From an uncultured Clostridia bacterium (lineage in GTDB: Bacteria > Bacillota > Clostridia > Oscillospirales > Acutalibacteraceae): 64,000 bases of DNA. The notes below the pieces were generated by a model. The model was not told the DNA's origin. It did no database searches and saw only the letters and a program-made list of their open reading frames with translations. Both the position numbers and the translations under genes were made by a program. The DNA is taken from positions 1 through 64,000 of the forward strand of contig CANPBX010000007.1 of NCBI GenBank assembly GCA_947572385.1, given 5' to 3'. Shown piece after piece: positions 7,366 through 19,116 of the stretch (position 1 is its first letter; each line of letters opens with the position of its first letter).

Positions 7366-7875
7366 ATGGCTAATAACAAAAAAATTATACGCAAGGCTTC
7401 CCTGGTGATTATCAGTATATTGGTAATGTTGACCTGTGCAATATCCGCTATATCAATCTGGGAAAACCGCATAGAGAACCAGTTTCCCACGTGGGAGAAA
7501 GTTTCGGATATAGAGTACAGGAATTTTGAATCAAACCCCGATGTTGAGATGCGGTTTACCGGAATCGATTTTGACGTTGAGCTTCCTAATGGCAAGCATG
7601 CAGACATGGTTCTGGTGGACGTTAATGTCAAAACACCGGACGGTGCAGGTTTTGAGTACTGTCATGCAGTGGACTACTTGTATAAAGATGAATGGTATAA
7701 TGTGTATAGTATGTATACAGGAATAGCTGCCGCGCCGGGGGTTAGAGGCAATTTTCATGATGTGATGGAGTTTCCTGTGCCTTGCGGATTATTTGCGAAG
7801 GATGGGACGTACCGTATGTTCATAGATGGGTTCGGGTGTTTCGATATTGATATTATCGGGATGGAGAATAGCTGA
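7366..7875 (+). CDS. Unrecognised single-pass membrane protein, copy 2
   Basis: This 169-residue paralogue of the gene at 6741 is near-identical from SIWENRIENQF onward and diverges mainly in the membrane segment, which reads ASLVIISILVMLTCAISAI. I chose ATG 7366 because it aligns with the start of copy 1; the GTG at 7318 lies in the protease-tail relic. The ribosome site is poor (GGGTGACG), unlike the good site of copy 1, so expression may be weak. Conservation of the exported domain (GLFAKDGTYRMFIDGFGCFD in both) with silent changes suggests it has stayed under selection or is very young. Function unknown. Confidence 0.75.
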   Translation: MANNKKIIRKASLVIISILVMLTCAISAISIWENRIENQFPTWEKVSDIEYRNFESNPDVEMRFTGIDFDVELPNGKHADMVLVDVNVKTPDGAGFEYCHAVDYLYKDEWYNVYSMYTGIAAAPGVRGNFHDVMEFPVPCGLFAKDGTYRMFIDGFGCFDIDIIGMENS

Positions 7876-7933
7876 ATGTAATGTATCGGCCGATTCCTGG
7901 CATTTGGGTTTATGAGGCAATTCCATTACAAGA

Positions 7934-7962
7934 AAACAGCCCCCATATTATGGGGGCTGTTT
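7934..7962. terminator. Terminator between the island and the methyltransferase gene
   Basis: A 12-base stem AAACAGCCCCCA/TGGGGGCTGTTT has a five-base loop. The minus-strand side runs into TTTTCTTG. It sits between convergent genes and can serve both. Confidence 0.8.
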
Positions 7963-7969
7963 CAGTATG

Positions 7970-8731
7970 TCAGCCTGGCTTCTTTGCTATAAGGCAGTAC
8001 CAGCCGGTTTCATTGAAAGGCTTATCCTCAAACCATGGGCAGGGCCTTATCTCGGGCTGGGAGTAGCCCATCCGGTCCAGCTCAGACCGGACGGCGTCCA
8101 GAGAGAAGGGATCCAGGTGCTCCTGGAAGTTGTTGGTATGGATTATCCTTCGGTCCCTTTCATAGCTGTGAACGATGTTTATGGTTATTGTGCCGTCGGC
8201 ATTATAGTCCCACACCTGGACGCACCCGATGCGTGTGCCGTCCTCCTGGTAGAAGGGCTGGGGGATGATGAAACGGTTGGTATTCTCCTGTGCGGCATCC
8301 CAATTCCGGCTGTCATAATAGAGCCAGCCGCCGGGAGCAATGCACTTGTCCATCTCGTGTAAGGTTTTTATGACGTCGGATTCCGTCACGTGGGCAAGGG
8401 CGCTGCCGGTGCTCATAACGCAGTCAAAGGACTGGTCGAAGCGTGAGGACAGCTCCCGGAAATCGCTCTGCACCAGCTTGATGTCAAAACCCTTGGCCCG
8501 GGCTTTTTCAGCGGCCTTTTCCAGCATGGGGGCGCTGATATCGGAGCCGGACACCTGATAGCCAAGTTCTGCCAAAGGAAAGGTCAGGTTGCCGGTGCCA
8601 AAGCTGCAGTCAAGTATAGTATGGATGTTTTTACCGTCCAGGATCCTTTCGTAATGCTGTTTGTATGCCCGGTGTGCGCCGTCTGTAAAACGCTCATCGT
8701 ATATATCGGGGAAATCATAGAGGTCTGCCAT
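7970..8731 (-). CDS. Class I SAM-dependent methyltransferase
   Basis: The protein has 253 residues. The SAM-binding loop ILDCSFGTGNLTFPLAELGY lies near residues 39-58, followed by the acidic VSGSDISAPML, the VQSDFREL motif and DCVMSTGSALAHV. The C-terminal half has a PGGWLYYDSRNW segment and beta strands, as in small-molecule or glycine/sarcosine-type methyltransferases. The start is ATG 8731 behind AAAAGGAGTG. It is monocistronic, with a terminator right after the stop. The methyl acceptor cannot be told from sequence. Confidence 0.85.
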   Translation of the reverse strand: MADLYDFPDIYDERFTDGAHRAYKQHYERILDGKNIHTILDCSFGTGNLTFPLAELGYQVSGSDISAPMLEKAAEKARAKGFDIKLVQSDFRELSSRFDQSFDCVMSTGSALAHVTESDVIKTLHEMDKCIAPGGWLYYDSRNWDAAQENTNRFIIPQPFYQEDGTRIGCVQVWDYNADGTITINIVHSYERDRRIIHTNNFQEHLDPFSLDAVRSELDRMGYSQPEIRPCPWFEDKPFNETGWYCLIAKKPG

Positions 8732-8874
8732 GTTTTATACACTCCTTTTCGTCTGGGCCATTATATTATATTATATCAGTCTCATATTTGAAATGCAATG
8801 GTCTTGCAAAATCCAGGAATATCATATAGAATAACCAGTAAAGAGAAACCAAAAAACAGAAAGGTCATGATAAA

Positions 8875-9606
8875 GTGAAACTGATCATTGTTCGCCATGG
8901 AGACCCGGATTACAGCATAGACTCCCTTACTGAAAAGGGCTGGAGGGAGGCCCACTACCTTGCAGACAGGCTGGTAAAAGAGCCTGCCGACTACTATTAC
9001 TGCTCGCCTTTGGGACGGGCGCGGGACACGGCGAAGGAGACCATGGAGCGGCTGGGGAGGAGCTACGAGGTCTGCGACTGGCTCCGGGAGTTCCAGACGG
9101 CTGTGCACCGGCCTGACGCACAGGGACGGCTCATTGGCTGCTGGGACTGGCTTCCCCAGGACTGGGCTGACCACCCTGAGTTCCACCGGCAGGGGGACTG
9201 GCTGGAGAATCCGGTCATGAAGGAAGGGAACGTGAAGAAGGAGTACGACTGGGTGGTAAGTGAGCTGGACAGGCTTATATTTCGCCATGGGTACAGGCGG
9301 GAGGGGAACCTGTATAAGGTGGAGCGGGGCAATAATGATACAATAGTGCTGTTCTGCCACTTTGGGGTGGAGGCGGTGCTCCTCAGCCGGCTCATAAACA
9401 TACCTCCAATGCTTATCTGGCACGGTATGGTGGCCCTGCCCACTTCGGTGACTACAGTGGCGACAGAGGAGAGGCGTGAGGGAACTGCCTACTTTCGTAT
9501 GATGGGGTTTGGCGATCTGTCCCACCTTTATGCCAATGGAGAGCCGCCTGCTTTCGCGGCGCGGTTTATTGAGAAGTGGGGGAATGAGGGGGAGCGCGTA
9601 GACTAA
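8875..9606 (+). CDS. Histidine phosphatase family protein
   Basis: The protein has 243 residues with a GTG start. It opens MKLIIVRHGDPDYSIDSLT, where RHG holds the phosphorylated histidine; YCSPLGRARDTA supplies the second arginine and FCHFGVEA the second catalytic histidine. This is the phosphoglycerate-mutase-like phosphatase superfamily. The ribosome site is weak (AAGGTCATG). A piece of this gene, or of a close relative, is embedded in the relic at 7254-7365. It lies between divergent and convergent single genes, so the context gives no substrate. Confidence 0.85.
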   Translation: MKLIIVRHGDPDYSIDSLTEKGWREAHYLADRLVKEPADYYYCSPLGRARDTAKETMERLGRSYEVCDWLREFQTAVHRPDAQGRLIGCWDWLPQDWADHPEFHRQGDWLENPVMKEGNVKKEYDWVVSELDRLIFRHGYRREGNLYKVERGNNDTIVLFCHFGVEAVLLSRLINIPPMLIWHGMVALPTSVTTVATEERREGTAYFRMMGFGDLSHLYANGEPPAFAARFIEKWGNEGERVD

Positions 9607-9696
9607 AAGCATAAGCTTTCACGAAGAGTAGGAGATCCAGGAGAGGCAGCCGCCTTTAGTGGAAACGTCCATATTTGTACAGAGCCCAAAAGAGAA

Positions 9697-9724
9697 GCCG
9701 GGGGAATTACGCCCCCGGCGTCTC
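9697..9724 (-). terminator. Terminator of the XRE regulator gene
   Basis: Stem GCCGGGGG (9697-9704) pairs with CCCCCGGC (9712-9719), followed on the minus strand by TTCTCTTTTGGG. It sits immediately after the XRE stop codon. The stretch 9607-9690 between the genes shows nothing recognisable. Confidence 0.75.
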
Positions 9725-10269
9725 TACTCGATACCGTACTTTTTAGCGTACTCTTTCACGCTGTCCACCCAATGCTGATGCACGAAGCCTGTCTCGATGT
9801 CCTCGGGGCTGAAATAGGCTCCGTCCATCATGGCCTGGATAGCCGCCTCGGCTACCATGGCCTCCCTGGTGTAGTCATCTGCGAGATATTCTTCAAGGTC
9901 AATCACCATCTTCAGGTTCACGCCCCCGATAGCTCCCTTATAAAAGAAACTGCCCTTGCCCAGCAGCTCACCTATGCGCTCAAAGCAGGCTATACCCTCG
10001 CGCATTTCTGCGATAGTGGCGGTGCGGGTGTACTGCTCCGGCGGCTTCACCGGCCTCTCGCCTCCGTTTAGTATATTATCGACGGTGGTGGACAGGGCTG
10101 CCGCCAGGTCCGGGAGCAGCATGGTGTCCGGCAGGGTCTCGCCGCGCTCCCACTTGCTCACGGCCTGGAAGGACACATGGAGCCGGTCACCAAGCTGGTT
10201 CTGGGTCAGCTCACAGGATCTGCGCAGGGCGCTGATATGCCGCCCCACCTTTATAGGGTCAACTGGCAT
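9724..10269 (-). CDS. XRE-family helix-turn-helix regulator
   Basis: The protein has 181 residues. The HTH_3 domain spans about residues 9-66, with SCELTQNQLGDRLHVS, FQAVSKWERGETLPD and LLPDLAAALSTTVDNIL. The C-terminal domain (90-181) is not a recognised sensor; it carries KGSFFYKGAIGGVNLKM and an acidic helical part. A single gene between convergent and divergent neighbours, it probably regulates itself or distant targets. The start is ATG 10269 behind AAAGGAGGATAAT. Confidence 0.85.
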   Translation of the reverse strand: MPVDPIKVGRHISALRRSCELTQNQLGDRLHVSFQAVSKWERGETLPDTMLLPDLAAALSTTVDNILNGGERPVKPPEQYTRTATIAEMREGIACFERIGELLGKGSFFYKGAIGGVNLKMVIDLEEYLADDYTREAMVAEAAIQAMMDGAYFSPEDIETGFVHQHWVDSVKEYAKKYGIE

Positions 10270-10398
10270 GATATTATCCTCCTTTAGATATAATAGATCC
10301 GAGTTTATAACTGCAGTTTATAAGTATATTATAGCCCCGCGGCATAGGGTACGCAATAACCGCCCGGGTTATTTTTCAGGTGAGGACTCAATTGGGGG

Positions 10399-10428
10399 TT
10401 GAGCGCCGGGGTGCCGTTGTGATATAAT
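10399..10428 (+). promoter_or_regulatory. tex promoter
   Basis: TTGAGC (10399-10404) and TATAAT (10423-10428) are 18 bases apart and 37 bases before the tex start codon. Confidence 0.7.
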
Positions 10429-10464
10429 AGTGCGGCTGAGAAATTTTAGATAAAGGAGTCCCAT

Positions 10465-12627
10465 ATGGAACAGATAATAGAGACCCTGTCAAGAGAGCTG
10501 AACGTGCGCCAGGAGCACGCGAAGGCTGTGGTGGACCTTCTGGATGAGGGGAACACTGTGCCGTTTATAGCCCGCTACCGTAAGGAGCAGCACGGCACCA
10601 TGGACGACCAGACTATCCGCGCGCTGGCCGATAGGCTGCAGTACCTGCGGGGGCTGGAGCAGAGAAAGGCCGAGGTGATAGCGGCGGTGACGGCCCTTGA
10701 AAAGCTGACCCCGGAGCTTGAAAGCGCCGTGATGAGCGCTGCGACTATGGCGGAGGTGGAGGACCTTTACAGGCCCTACCGTCCCAAGCGGCGCACCCGT
10801 GCCAGTATTGCCAGGGAGAAGGGGCTGGAGCCTTTGGCGAAGCTGCTTTTTACCGGGCTCGACGGGGAAGGCAGGATAACCAGGGAGAGCGCGGAGGGCC
10901 TTGCGGAAGGGTTTGTGGACCCGGAGAAGGAGGTAAACTCTGTTGAGGAGGCCATACAGGGGGCAAAGGATATTATTGCAGAGGACCTTTCAGACGACGC
11001 GGAGATACGCAAGCGTCTTAGGGAGCGCATACAGCAGAGCGGAGCGCTGCGGTCTGCGGCGAACACTGAGGAGGACACGGTGTATAGGCTCTACTACGAC
11101 TTCCAGGAGCCGCTGAAAAGGCTCCAGAGCCATCAGATCTTAGCTATGGACCGGGGCGAGCGGGAGGGTATGCTGAAGGTGTCGGTGCTGCCCGGGGAGT
11201 TCGGGCCGGTGCAGGTGATGCTGCAAAAGGTCTACTCCCGGCACCCCTTTATGGAGCTCCTGTGCGAGACCGCGGAGGACGCATGGGACAGGCTCATTTT
11301 CCCCTCCCTGGAGCGGGAGGTCAGAAAGGACCTGACCGAGCGGGCGGCTGAGCAGGCAATACACACCTTTGCCCTAAACCTGCGCCCGCTGCTCATGCAG
11401 CCGCCGGTGAAGTCAAAGGTGACCCTGGGCTTTGACCCGGCCTATAGGACCGGCTGCAAGCTGGCGGTAGTTGACGGCAACGGCAAGGTGCTTGAGACGG
11501 CGGTGATATACCCTACGAAGCCCCATAACCAGACGGAAAAGTCCAAGGAGGTACTGAGAAGGCTCTGTGATAAGCATAGGATAGAGTGTATCGCTATAGG
11601 CAACGGTACAGCCAGCAGGGAGTCAGAGATATTTGTAAGCGAGTTTATTAAAGAGTACAGCGGTAGTCTCTCATATATGGTGGTGAGCGAAGCGGGGGCC
11701 TCGGTGTACTCGGCGTCGAAGCTGGGGGCAGAGGAGTTTCCGGACTTTGATGTGTCCCTGCGCTCGGCGGTGTCCATTGCCAGAAGGCTCCAGGACCCCT
11801 TGGCAGAGCTTGTGAAGATTGACCCGAAGGCCATAGGCGTCGGGCAGTACCAGCACGATATGCCCCAGGCGCGGCTCTCGGAGACCCTGGACGGCGTAGT
11901 GGAGGACTGCGTGAATGCTGTTGGAGTTGACCTGAACACGGCTTCGCCGTCCCTGCTCAGAAGGGTGGCGGGGATAAGCCCGACCGTCGCCAGGAATGTG
12001 ACTGTGTACCGTGAGGAGAACGGCAGCTTTAAGACAAGGCGGGAGCTTCTGAAGGTGCCGAAGCTGGGACCCAAGGCCTTTGAGCAGTGCGCGGGCTTTT
12101 TAAGGGTGCCTGAGAGCAAGCAGGTCCTGGACCGCACGGCGGTACACCCGGAGTCCTATAAGGCGGCTGAAAAGCTCTTGGAGATATGCGGGTACTCGCT
12201 TAAAGATGTGGGGAGCCTGGGGGAGCTGGACGGACGCTTAAAGGAGCTGGGCGCGGACAAGGCCGCCGAAGCCTGCGGGGTGGGTGTGCCCACGCTCAGG
12301 GATATAGCGGCGGAATTGCAGAAGCCCGGGCGTGACCCGAGGGACCAGCTGCCGCCGCCTATCCTGAGGACGGATGTAATGGATATTGCGGATCTGAAGC
12401 CCGGCATGAAGCTTACGGGGACTGTGCGCAACGTGGTGGACTTCGGGGCGTTTGTAGACATCGGCGTACACCAGGACGGGCTGGTGCATATCTCCCAGCT
12501 CAGCGACAGGTTTGTGCGGGATCCGAGCCTGGTGGTGAAGGTTGGGGACGTTGTGGATGTGACGGTCCTCGAGGTGGATGAGAAGAAGAAACGCATATCT
12601 CTCAGCATGAAGAAGCAGGCGGAATGA
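10465..12627 (+). CDS. tex: Tex family RNA-binding transcription accessory protein
   Basis: At 720 residues this is the usual Tex length. The N-terminal helical Tex domain contains EGNTVPFIARYRKEQHG. It is followed by the YqgF/RNase H-like domain (TLGFDPAYRTGCKLAVVD, about residues 320-450), helix-hairpin-helix motifs (GVDLNTASPSLLRRVAGI and KVPKLGPKAFEQCAGF), and a C-terminal S1 domain (MKLTGTVRNVVDFGAFVDIG, with DGLVHISQLS). Tex binds nucleic acid and influences transcription and stress tolerance. The start is ATG 10465 behind AAAGGAG. It overlaps the next gene by four bases, so the pair is co-transcribed. Confidence 0.95.
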   Translation: MEQIIETLSRELNVRQEHAKAVVDLLDEGNTVPFIARYRKEQHGTMDDQTIRALADRLQYLRGLEQRKAEVIAAVTALEKLTPELESAVMSAATMAEVEDLYRPYRPKRRTRASIAREKGLEPLAKLLFTGLDGEGRITRESAEGLAEGFVDPEKEVNSVEEAIQGAKDIIAEDLSDDAEIRKRLRERIQQSGALRSAANTEEDTVYRLYYDFQEPLKRLQSHQILAMDRGEREGMLKVSVLPGEFGPVQVMLQKVYSRHPFMELLCETAEDAWDRLIFPSLEREVRKDLTERAAEQAIHTFALNLRPLLMQPPVKSKVTLGFDPAYRTGCKLAVVDGNGKVLETAVIYPTKPHNQTEKSKEVLRRLCDKHRIECIAIGNGTASRESEIFVSEFIKEYSGSLSYMVVSEAGASVYSASKLGAEEFPDFDVSLRSAVSIARRLQDPLAELVKIDPKAIGVGQYQHDMPQARLSETLDGVVEDCVNAVGVDLNTASPSLLRRVAGISPTVARNVTVYREENGSFKTRRELLKVPKLGPKAFEQCAGFLRVPESKQVLDRTAVHPESYKAAEKLLEICGYSLKDVGSLGELDGRLKELGADKAAEACGVGVPTLRDIAAELQKPGRDPRDQLPPPILRTDVMDIADLKPGMKLTGTVRNVVDFGAFVDIGVHQDGLVHISQLSDRFVRDPSLVVKVGDVVDVTVLEVDEKKKRISLSMKKQAE

Positions 12628-13466
12628 TGAAGCTGTCTTTCAGGAAGAAGCTGCTGATATGCGCGGCGCTTGTACTGCTGGTACTGATACTGTGGACACT
12701 CTGGGGGAATACGGCGCTGACGGTGAGCAGGATAAATATAAGGGGGCCAAGTGAGCTGGAGGGCCTCTGCATAGCCCATATCTCCGACCTGCACAACGCG
12801 GAGTTCGGGGAAGGGAACGCGGAGCTGCTAAAGCTGCTGGAAGAGACGGAGCCGGACTTTATCGCTGTCACCGGGGATCTGGTTGACTCCAGGCATACGG
12901 ATATGGACATAGCCCTGGAGTTCATGAGGGGCGCTGTGAAGACAGCGCCGGCTTACTATGTGCCAGGGAACCATGAGGCGAGGCTTTTGGAGTATGGAGA
13001 GCTGAGAGACGGCCTTGAAGCGGCGGGAGTCACGGTGCTTGAGGACCGGGCGGTATCCCTGGAGGGGTATGACGGTGTGAATATTGCCGGACTTGCGGAC
13101 CCGGACCTTGTCATTTCAGGCGATATCTTCGGGGAAGTTCCGGCTATGGCGGGCGCAAAGATCACAGAGCTTGCGGACCCCCACTGCTATAATATCCTGC
13201 TCTCCCACCGCCCGGAGCTTTTTGACATTTACACCGCCTGTGGCATAGACCTGGCCCTCACAGGCCATGCCCACGGAGGACAGTTCCGGCTGCCCTTTAT
13301 CGGAGGGCTTATAGCTCCTGATCAGGGCCTTTTCCCAAAGTATGACTCCGGGCTCTATACGAAGGGAAGCTCCAATATGGTGGTGAGCCGGGGGCTGGGG
13401 AACAGTATTATACCCCTGCGCTTTAATAACAGGCCTGAGATAGTGGTAATTGAGTTTATAAAATAA
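12624..13466 (+). CDS. Membrane-anchored metallophosphoesterase (YkuE/YaeI-like)
   Basis: The protein has 280 residues. Residues 8-25 form one membrane segment (LLICAALVLLVLILWTLW). The calcineurin-like phosphoesterase motifs are in order: ISDLHN, TGDLVDSRHTD, GNHEAR, LLSHRP and LTGHAHGGQ. The related YaeI/YkuE proteins are linked to envelope lipid hydrolysis, but the substrate here is unknown. Its ATG overlaps the tex stop (ATGA), giving translational coupling. A terminator follows directly. Confidence 0.9.
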   Translation: MMKLSFRKKLLICAALVLLVLILWTLWGNTALTVSRINIRGPSELEGLCIAHISDLHNAEFGEGNAELLKLLEETEPDFIAVTGDLVDSRHTDMDIALEFMRGAVKTAPAYYVPGNHEARLLEYGELRDGLEAAGVTVLEDRAVSLEGYDGVNIAGLADPDLVISGDIFGEVPAMAGAKITELADPHCYNILLSHRPELFDIYTACGIDLALTGHAHGGQFRLPFIGGLIAPDQGLFPKYDSGLYTKGSSNMVVSRGLGNSIIPLRFNNRPEIVVIEFIK

Positions 13467-13469
13467 GAG

Positions 13470-13500
13470 AAGCCCCCGGGTGACCGGGGGCAGTTCTATT
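13470..13500. terminator. Bidirectional terminator
   Basis: Stem GCCCCCGG (13472-13479) pairs with CCGGGGGC (13484-13491), with T-rich flanks on both strands. It lies between the convergent metallophosphoesterase and isomerase-like genes. Confidence 0.8.
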
Positions 13501-13506
13501 TGCAGA

Positions 13507-14415
13507 TCAGTCCAGGATCATCAGGTCGCGGATATACTTGATGGTGTATTTAACGCCCTTCTCACCTTTCTCACCCTGCCACGTAGCGGAGTGGGGCTCG
13601 ATGGCGAGATAGCCGTCGTAGCCGTACTTATAGAGAATGGCGAAGAAGGCCCGCCAGTTTATCACGTCGATACCCGCGGGGGGATTGTCGTAGGAGTTGT
13701 CCGGGCCGAAGGCTTTGCCCATGAGCTCGTCCTTGAGCTCGGGGTGCTGCAGGGTAAGATCCCTGACGGCCCAGTGCTCGGGCTCATGGGAGTCTCCACG
13801 CTGTATAACGCCCTTTACGTGGCAGTAAGTGAAGTGCGCGCCCCACTCAAGGCCCTCCTCTAAGTATGCGCCGCCCTGACCGCCGTGGACGAAGCTGTGG
13901 GAGGGGTCGTACTTGATGCCGAGCCCAGGCACCTCGCTGAGGACCAGCTTCCACTGCTCGGGGGTGCGGATATAGTTGCCGCCCATCATGCAGTTTACAA
14001 TAGCTGTCTTCATGCCCCGTTCCTTGGCATAGGCCACTATCTCGTTGAGTATCTTTATAGCCGCTGTGATGTTCTTATAGTAGCTGAGCCCGTTTACATA
14101 GCTCACGCTGCAAAGGTAGTGCTTTGCCCCAAGGTAAGCGCCAAAGTCGATAACGGCCTTGACCTGCTCCCACTCGCCGGGGTCGGGCTCTCCGTCCGGG
14201 CCCAGCACGGGGCTGGCCCAACGGCCCACGGCCCCCACCTCGACGCCGGTGGCCTCGCTTGCGGCCTTCAACTCCTCCTTTACAGCCAGGAGCTCTGAGA
14301 CAGGCCCGCCGAAGTAGTTTTCAGGGTTGCAGTCGAACTCCACAAAGTCCAGACCTAAATCCTTGGCCTTCTGGAAGCTCTCGAACTTTGGGGGCATGAT
14401 TATGCCTAGTTTCAT
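13507..14415 (-). CDS. Sugar phosphate isomerase/epimerase-like TIM barrel
   Basis: The protein has 302 residues of the AP-endonuclease 2/xylose isomerase-like fold. It opens MKLGIIMPPKFESFQKAKDL and shows LGLDFVEFDCNPEN, a long helix with KTAIVNCMMGG, metal-site candidates in GIKYDPSHSF and THFTYCHVKGV, and the terminal YDGYLAIEPHSATW. This family isomerises or epimerises carbohydrates with a divalent metal. It starts at ATG 14415 behind AAGGAGGAACAG, 17 bases after the beta-propeller gene, and probably shares its transcript. The substrate is unknown. Confidence 0.85.
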   Translation of the reverse strand: MKLGIIMPPKFESFQKAKDLGLDFVEFDCNPENYFGGPVSELLAVKEELKAASEATGVEVGAVGRWASPVLGPDGEPDPGEWEQVKAVIDFGAYLGAKHYLCSVSYVNGLSYYKNITAAIKILNEIVAYAKERGMKTAIVNCMMGGNYIRTPEQWKLVLSEVPGLGIKYDPSHSFVHGGQGGAYLEEGLEWGAHFTYCHVKGVIQRGDSHEPEHWAVRDLTLQHPELKDELMGKAFGPDNSYDNPPAGIDVINWRAFFAILYKYGYDGYLAIEPHSATWQGEKGEKGVKYTIKYIRDLMILD

Positions 14416-14432
14416 TTTCTGTTCCTCCTTAA

Positions 14433-15284
14433 TTATTTGTGCTTTAGATTTATAATGTCGATACCTAAGATATTGCGGGAAGATATGTATAAGTCGTCCC
14501 CCTCTATATACGTCCTCCCGGACAGCTTCAAGGGCACTTGCAGCACCTCCAGTTTTTCCAGCGTGTCCTTATCCCAGAAGGCTATCTCCGAACAGGGATG
14601 GGAGACCGTCACAAGTTTATCTCCGTATATACCCACCAAGCGGAACATCTTTCTGTGGGCGTTCCTTATCTCCGCCAGCACAGCGAAGCCGTCAATGCTG
14701 ATTTTAAAGAGCCTGCCGTCCTGGACGGCGGCGTAGAGTATCCCGCCGTCGATAAAAAGGCTGGGGATATTTTTCCTACCCAGCTGGAGCTCTCTTTTTA
14801 CAGACAGAGCGTCCTTGTCAATCAGCAGAAGCCTGCCGTCTACTGTACCGCAGAGAAGGCCGTCGCCGTTTACTTCAAGGCTCCACATGCTGCTGCCGGA
14901 AATCCGGGACTCACGCATTTGGCTCGACTTCCTGTCAAGTGCGGTGAGCCTACCGTTGCGTATGGAGCAATAGACTGTATTATCGTCTGCTGTCATGCCG
15001 CAGATGTCGGATGTGAGGTCGTCTCCCAGCCGCCAGCTGCCCAGGGGCTCGAAATCATCCTGACGGAAAATGTGAAGGGTGCAGAAGTCATATATAAAGA
15101 GATGTCCGCCATCGGCTATAAGCTTTCTTGAAAGGCCGTCCTTTTCAAAGGCTGACCTTCTCAGAAGAACGCCGCCGGTATGCTTGCCCAGCTTTATAAG
15201 CTCCCTGCCAAGGATGCAGTCTATATGCTGCCCTGTTATGGCAAAGTCTGCGACAGCGCCGCCAAGGTCCGCTATGTGGCCCAT
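14433..15284 (-). CDS. Beta-propeller (PQQ/WD40-like) hypothetical protein
   Basis: The protein has 283 residues with no signal peptide. It has repeated beta-strand blades with a D/N-G-L/I-L-Y pattern, for example NTVYCSIRNGRLTALDRKS, DGLLCGTVDGRLLLIDKD and GGILYAAVQDGRLFKISIDG. The blades suggest a cytoplasmic propeller of about six or seven blades. I do not recognise a named family. The start ATG 15284 is preceded by GGGGAGTAACC, which overlaps the stop of the RNHCP gene, so it belongs to the same operon. Confidence 0.6.
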   Translation of the reverse strand: MGHIADLGGAVADFAITGQHIDCILGRELIKLGKHTGGVLLRRSAFEKDGLSRKLIADGGHLFIYDFCTLHIFRQDDFEPLGSWRLGDDLTSDICGMTADDNTVYCSIRNGRLTALDRKSSQMRESRISGSSMWSLEVNGDGLLCGTVDGRLLLIDKDALSVKRELQLGRKNIPSLFIDGGILYAAVQDGRLFKISIDGFAVLAEIRNAHRKMFRLVGIYGDKLVTVSHPCSEIAFWDKDTLEKLEVLQVPLKLSGRTYIEGDDLYISSRNILGIDIINLKHK

Positions 15285-15289
15285 GGCGG

Positions 15290-15715
15290 TTACTCCCCGG
15301 GCTGCTCCCCGGCCAAAAGGCTGGCAAGCTCCTTTACCCGCTCAATGGGGAAGGGGGGCTCTGCCAGGGGCCGAAGGGCTATGGACATGAGCTTTAAGGG
15401 GTTATCGTCGGCGGCTATGCGGTTGGAGCTGAGGGCCCCGCAGCGCTTGCAGCGGTGGACTATGGCCCACTCACCGTTTGCCCTGACCCATACGCTTATA
15501 GGTTCCATCACGCCACCGCAGTCCGCGGCCCGGTCCCCGGGTTCATTGTCAACATGGATGCTGCTCAGGCAGTTCGGGCAGTGGTTGCGGTGCTGGGTAC
15601 CGGCCTCCTCGGGGGTGACCAGGCGCCCGCAGACCTTGCAGGTGAAGCTTTCGGTGTTGGGGTGGCTCTGGTAGTAGCCGCCCTCGGACCTTCTCCGTCT
15701 AATCTCTCTGTTCAC
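15290..15715 (-). CDS. RNHCP domain zinc-ribbon protein
   Basis: The protein has 141 residues starting at GTG 15715, chosen because GGAGGT lies seven bases upstream and no ATG is suitably placed. It contains FTCKVCGRLVTPEEAGTQHR, then RNHCPNC, the motif that names the domain, and a second cysteine pair CKRCG. The arrangement of CxxC pairs indicates a zinc ribbon; nucleic-acid binding is plausible but not shown. It is first in a likely operon with the beta-propeller and isomerase-like genes (five-base gap). Confidence 0.85.
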   Translation of the reverse strand: MNREIRRRRSEGGYYQSHPNTESFTCKVCGRLVTPEEAGTQHRNHCPNCLSSIHVDNEPGDRAADCGGVMEPISVWVRANGEWAIVHRCKRCGALSSNRIAADDNPLKLMSIALRPLAEPPFPIERVKELASLLAGEQPGE

Positions 15716-15797
15716 GTTATACCTCCGCCTCTCTTTTAAAGCAAAGTGCGGACGGTGCAAACCGTCCGCACTACAGCTATTATAGCCTAAAGCTCAC

Positions 15798-18957
<3,160 letters not shown>

Positions 18958-19032
18958 TAAGAAATATGTAAAAAAACAAAAATTTTGAAAATTGCTTTTA
19001 AGCTTATTACTAATACACAAAGGAGAACATGG

Positions 19033-19050
19033 ATGAGCGGCATTATATAG
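19033..19050 (+). other. Possible five-codon leader ORF (MSGII)
   Basis: An ATG at 19033 sits seven bases behind a good AGGAG but meets TAG after five codons. The frame is the same as that of the downstream glycosyltransferase. It may be a leader peptide or a remnant of an older start. Confidence 0.25.
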
Positions 19051-19116
19051 ACCTGCGCGGGCTTCTGCGGCCTTGTGCTCCTGCTTTGCGGCAGAAAGCA
19101 GAAAGAGGACGGGGGC

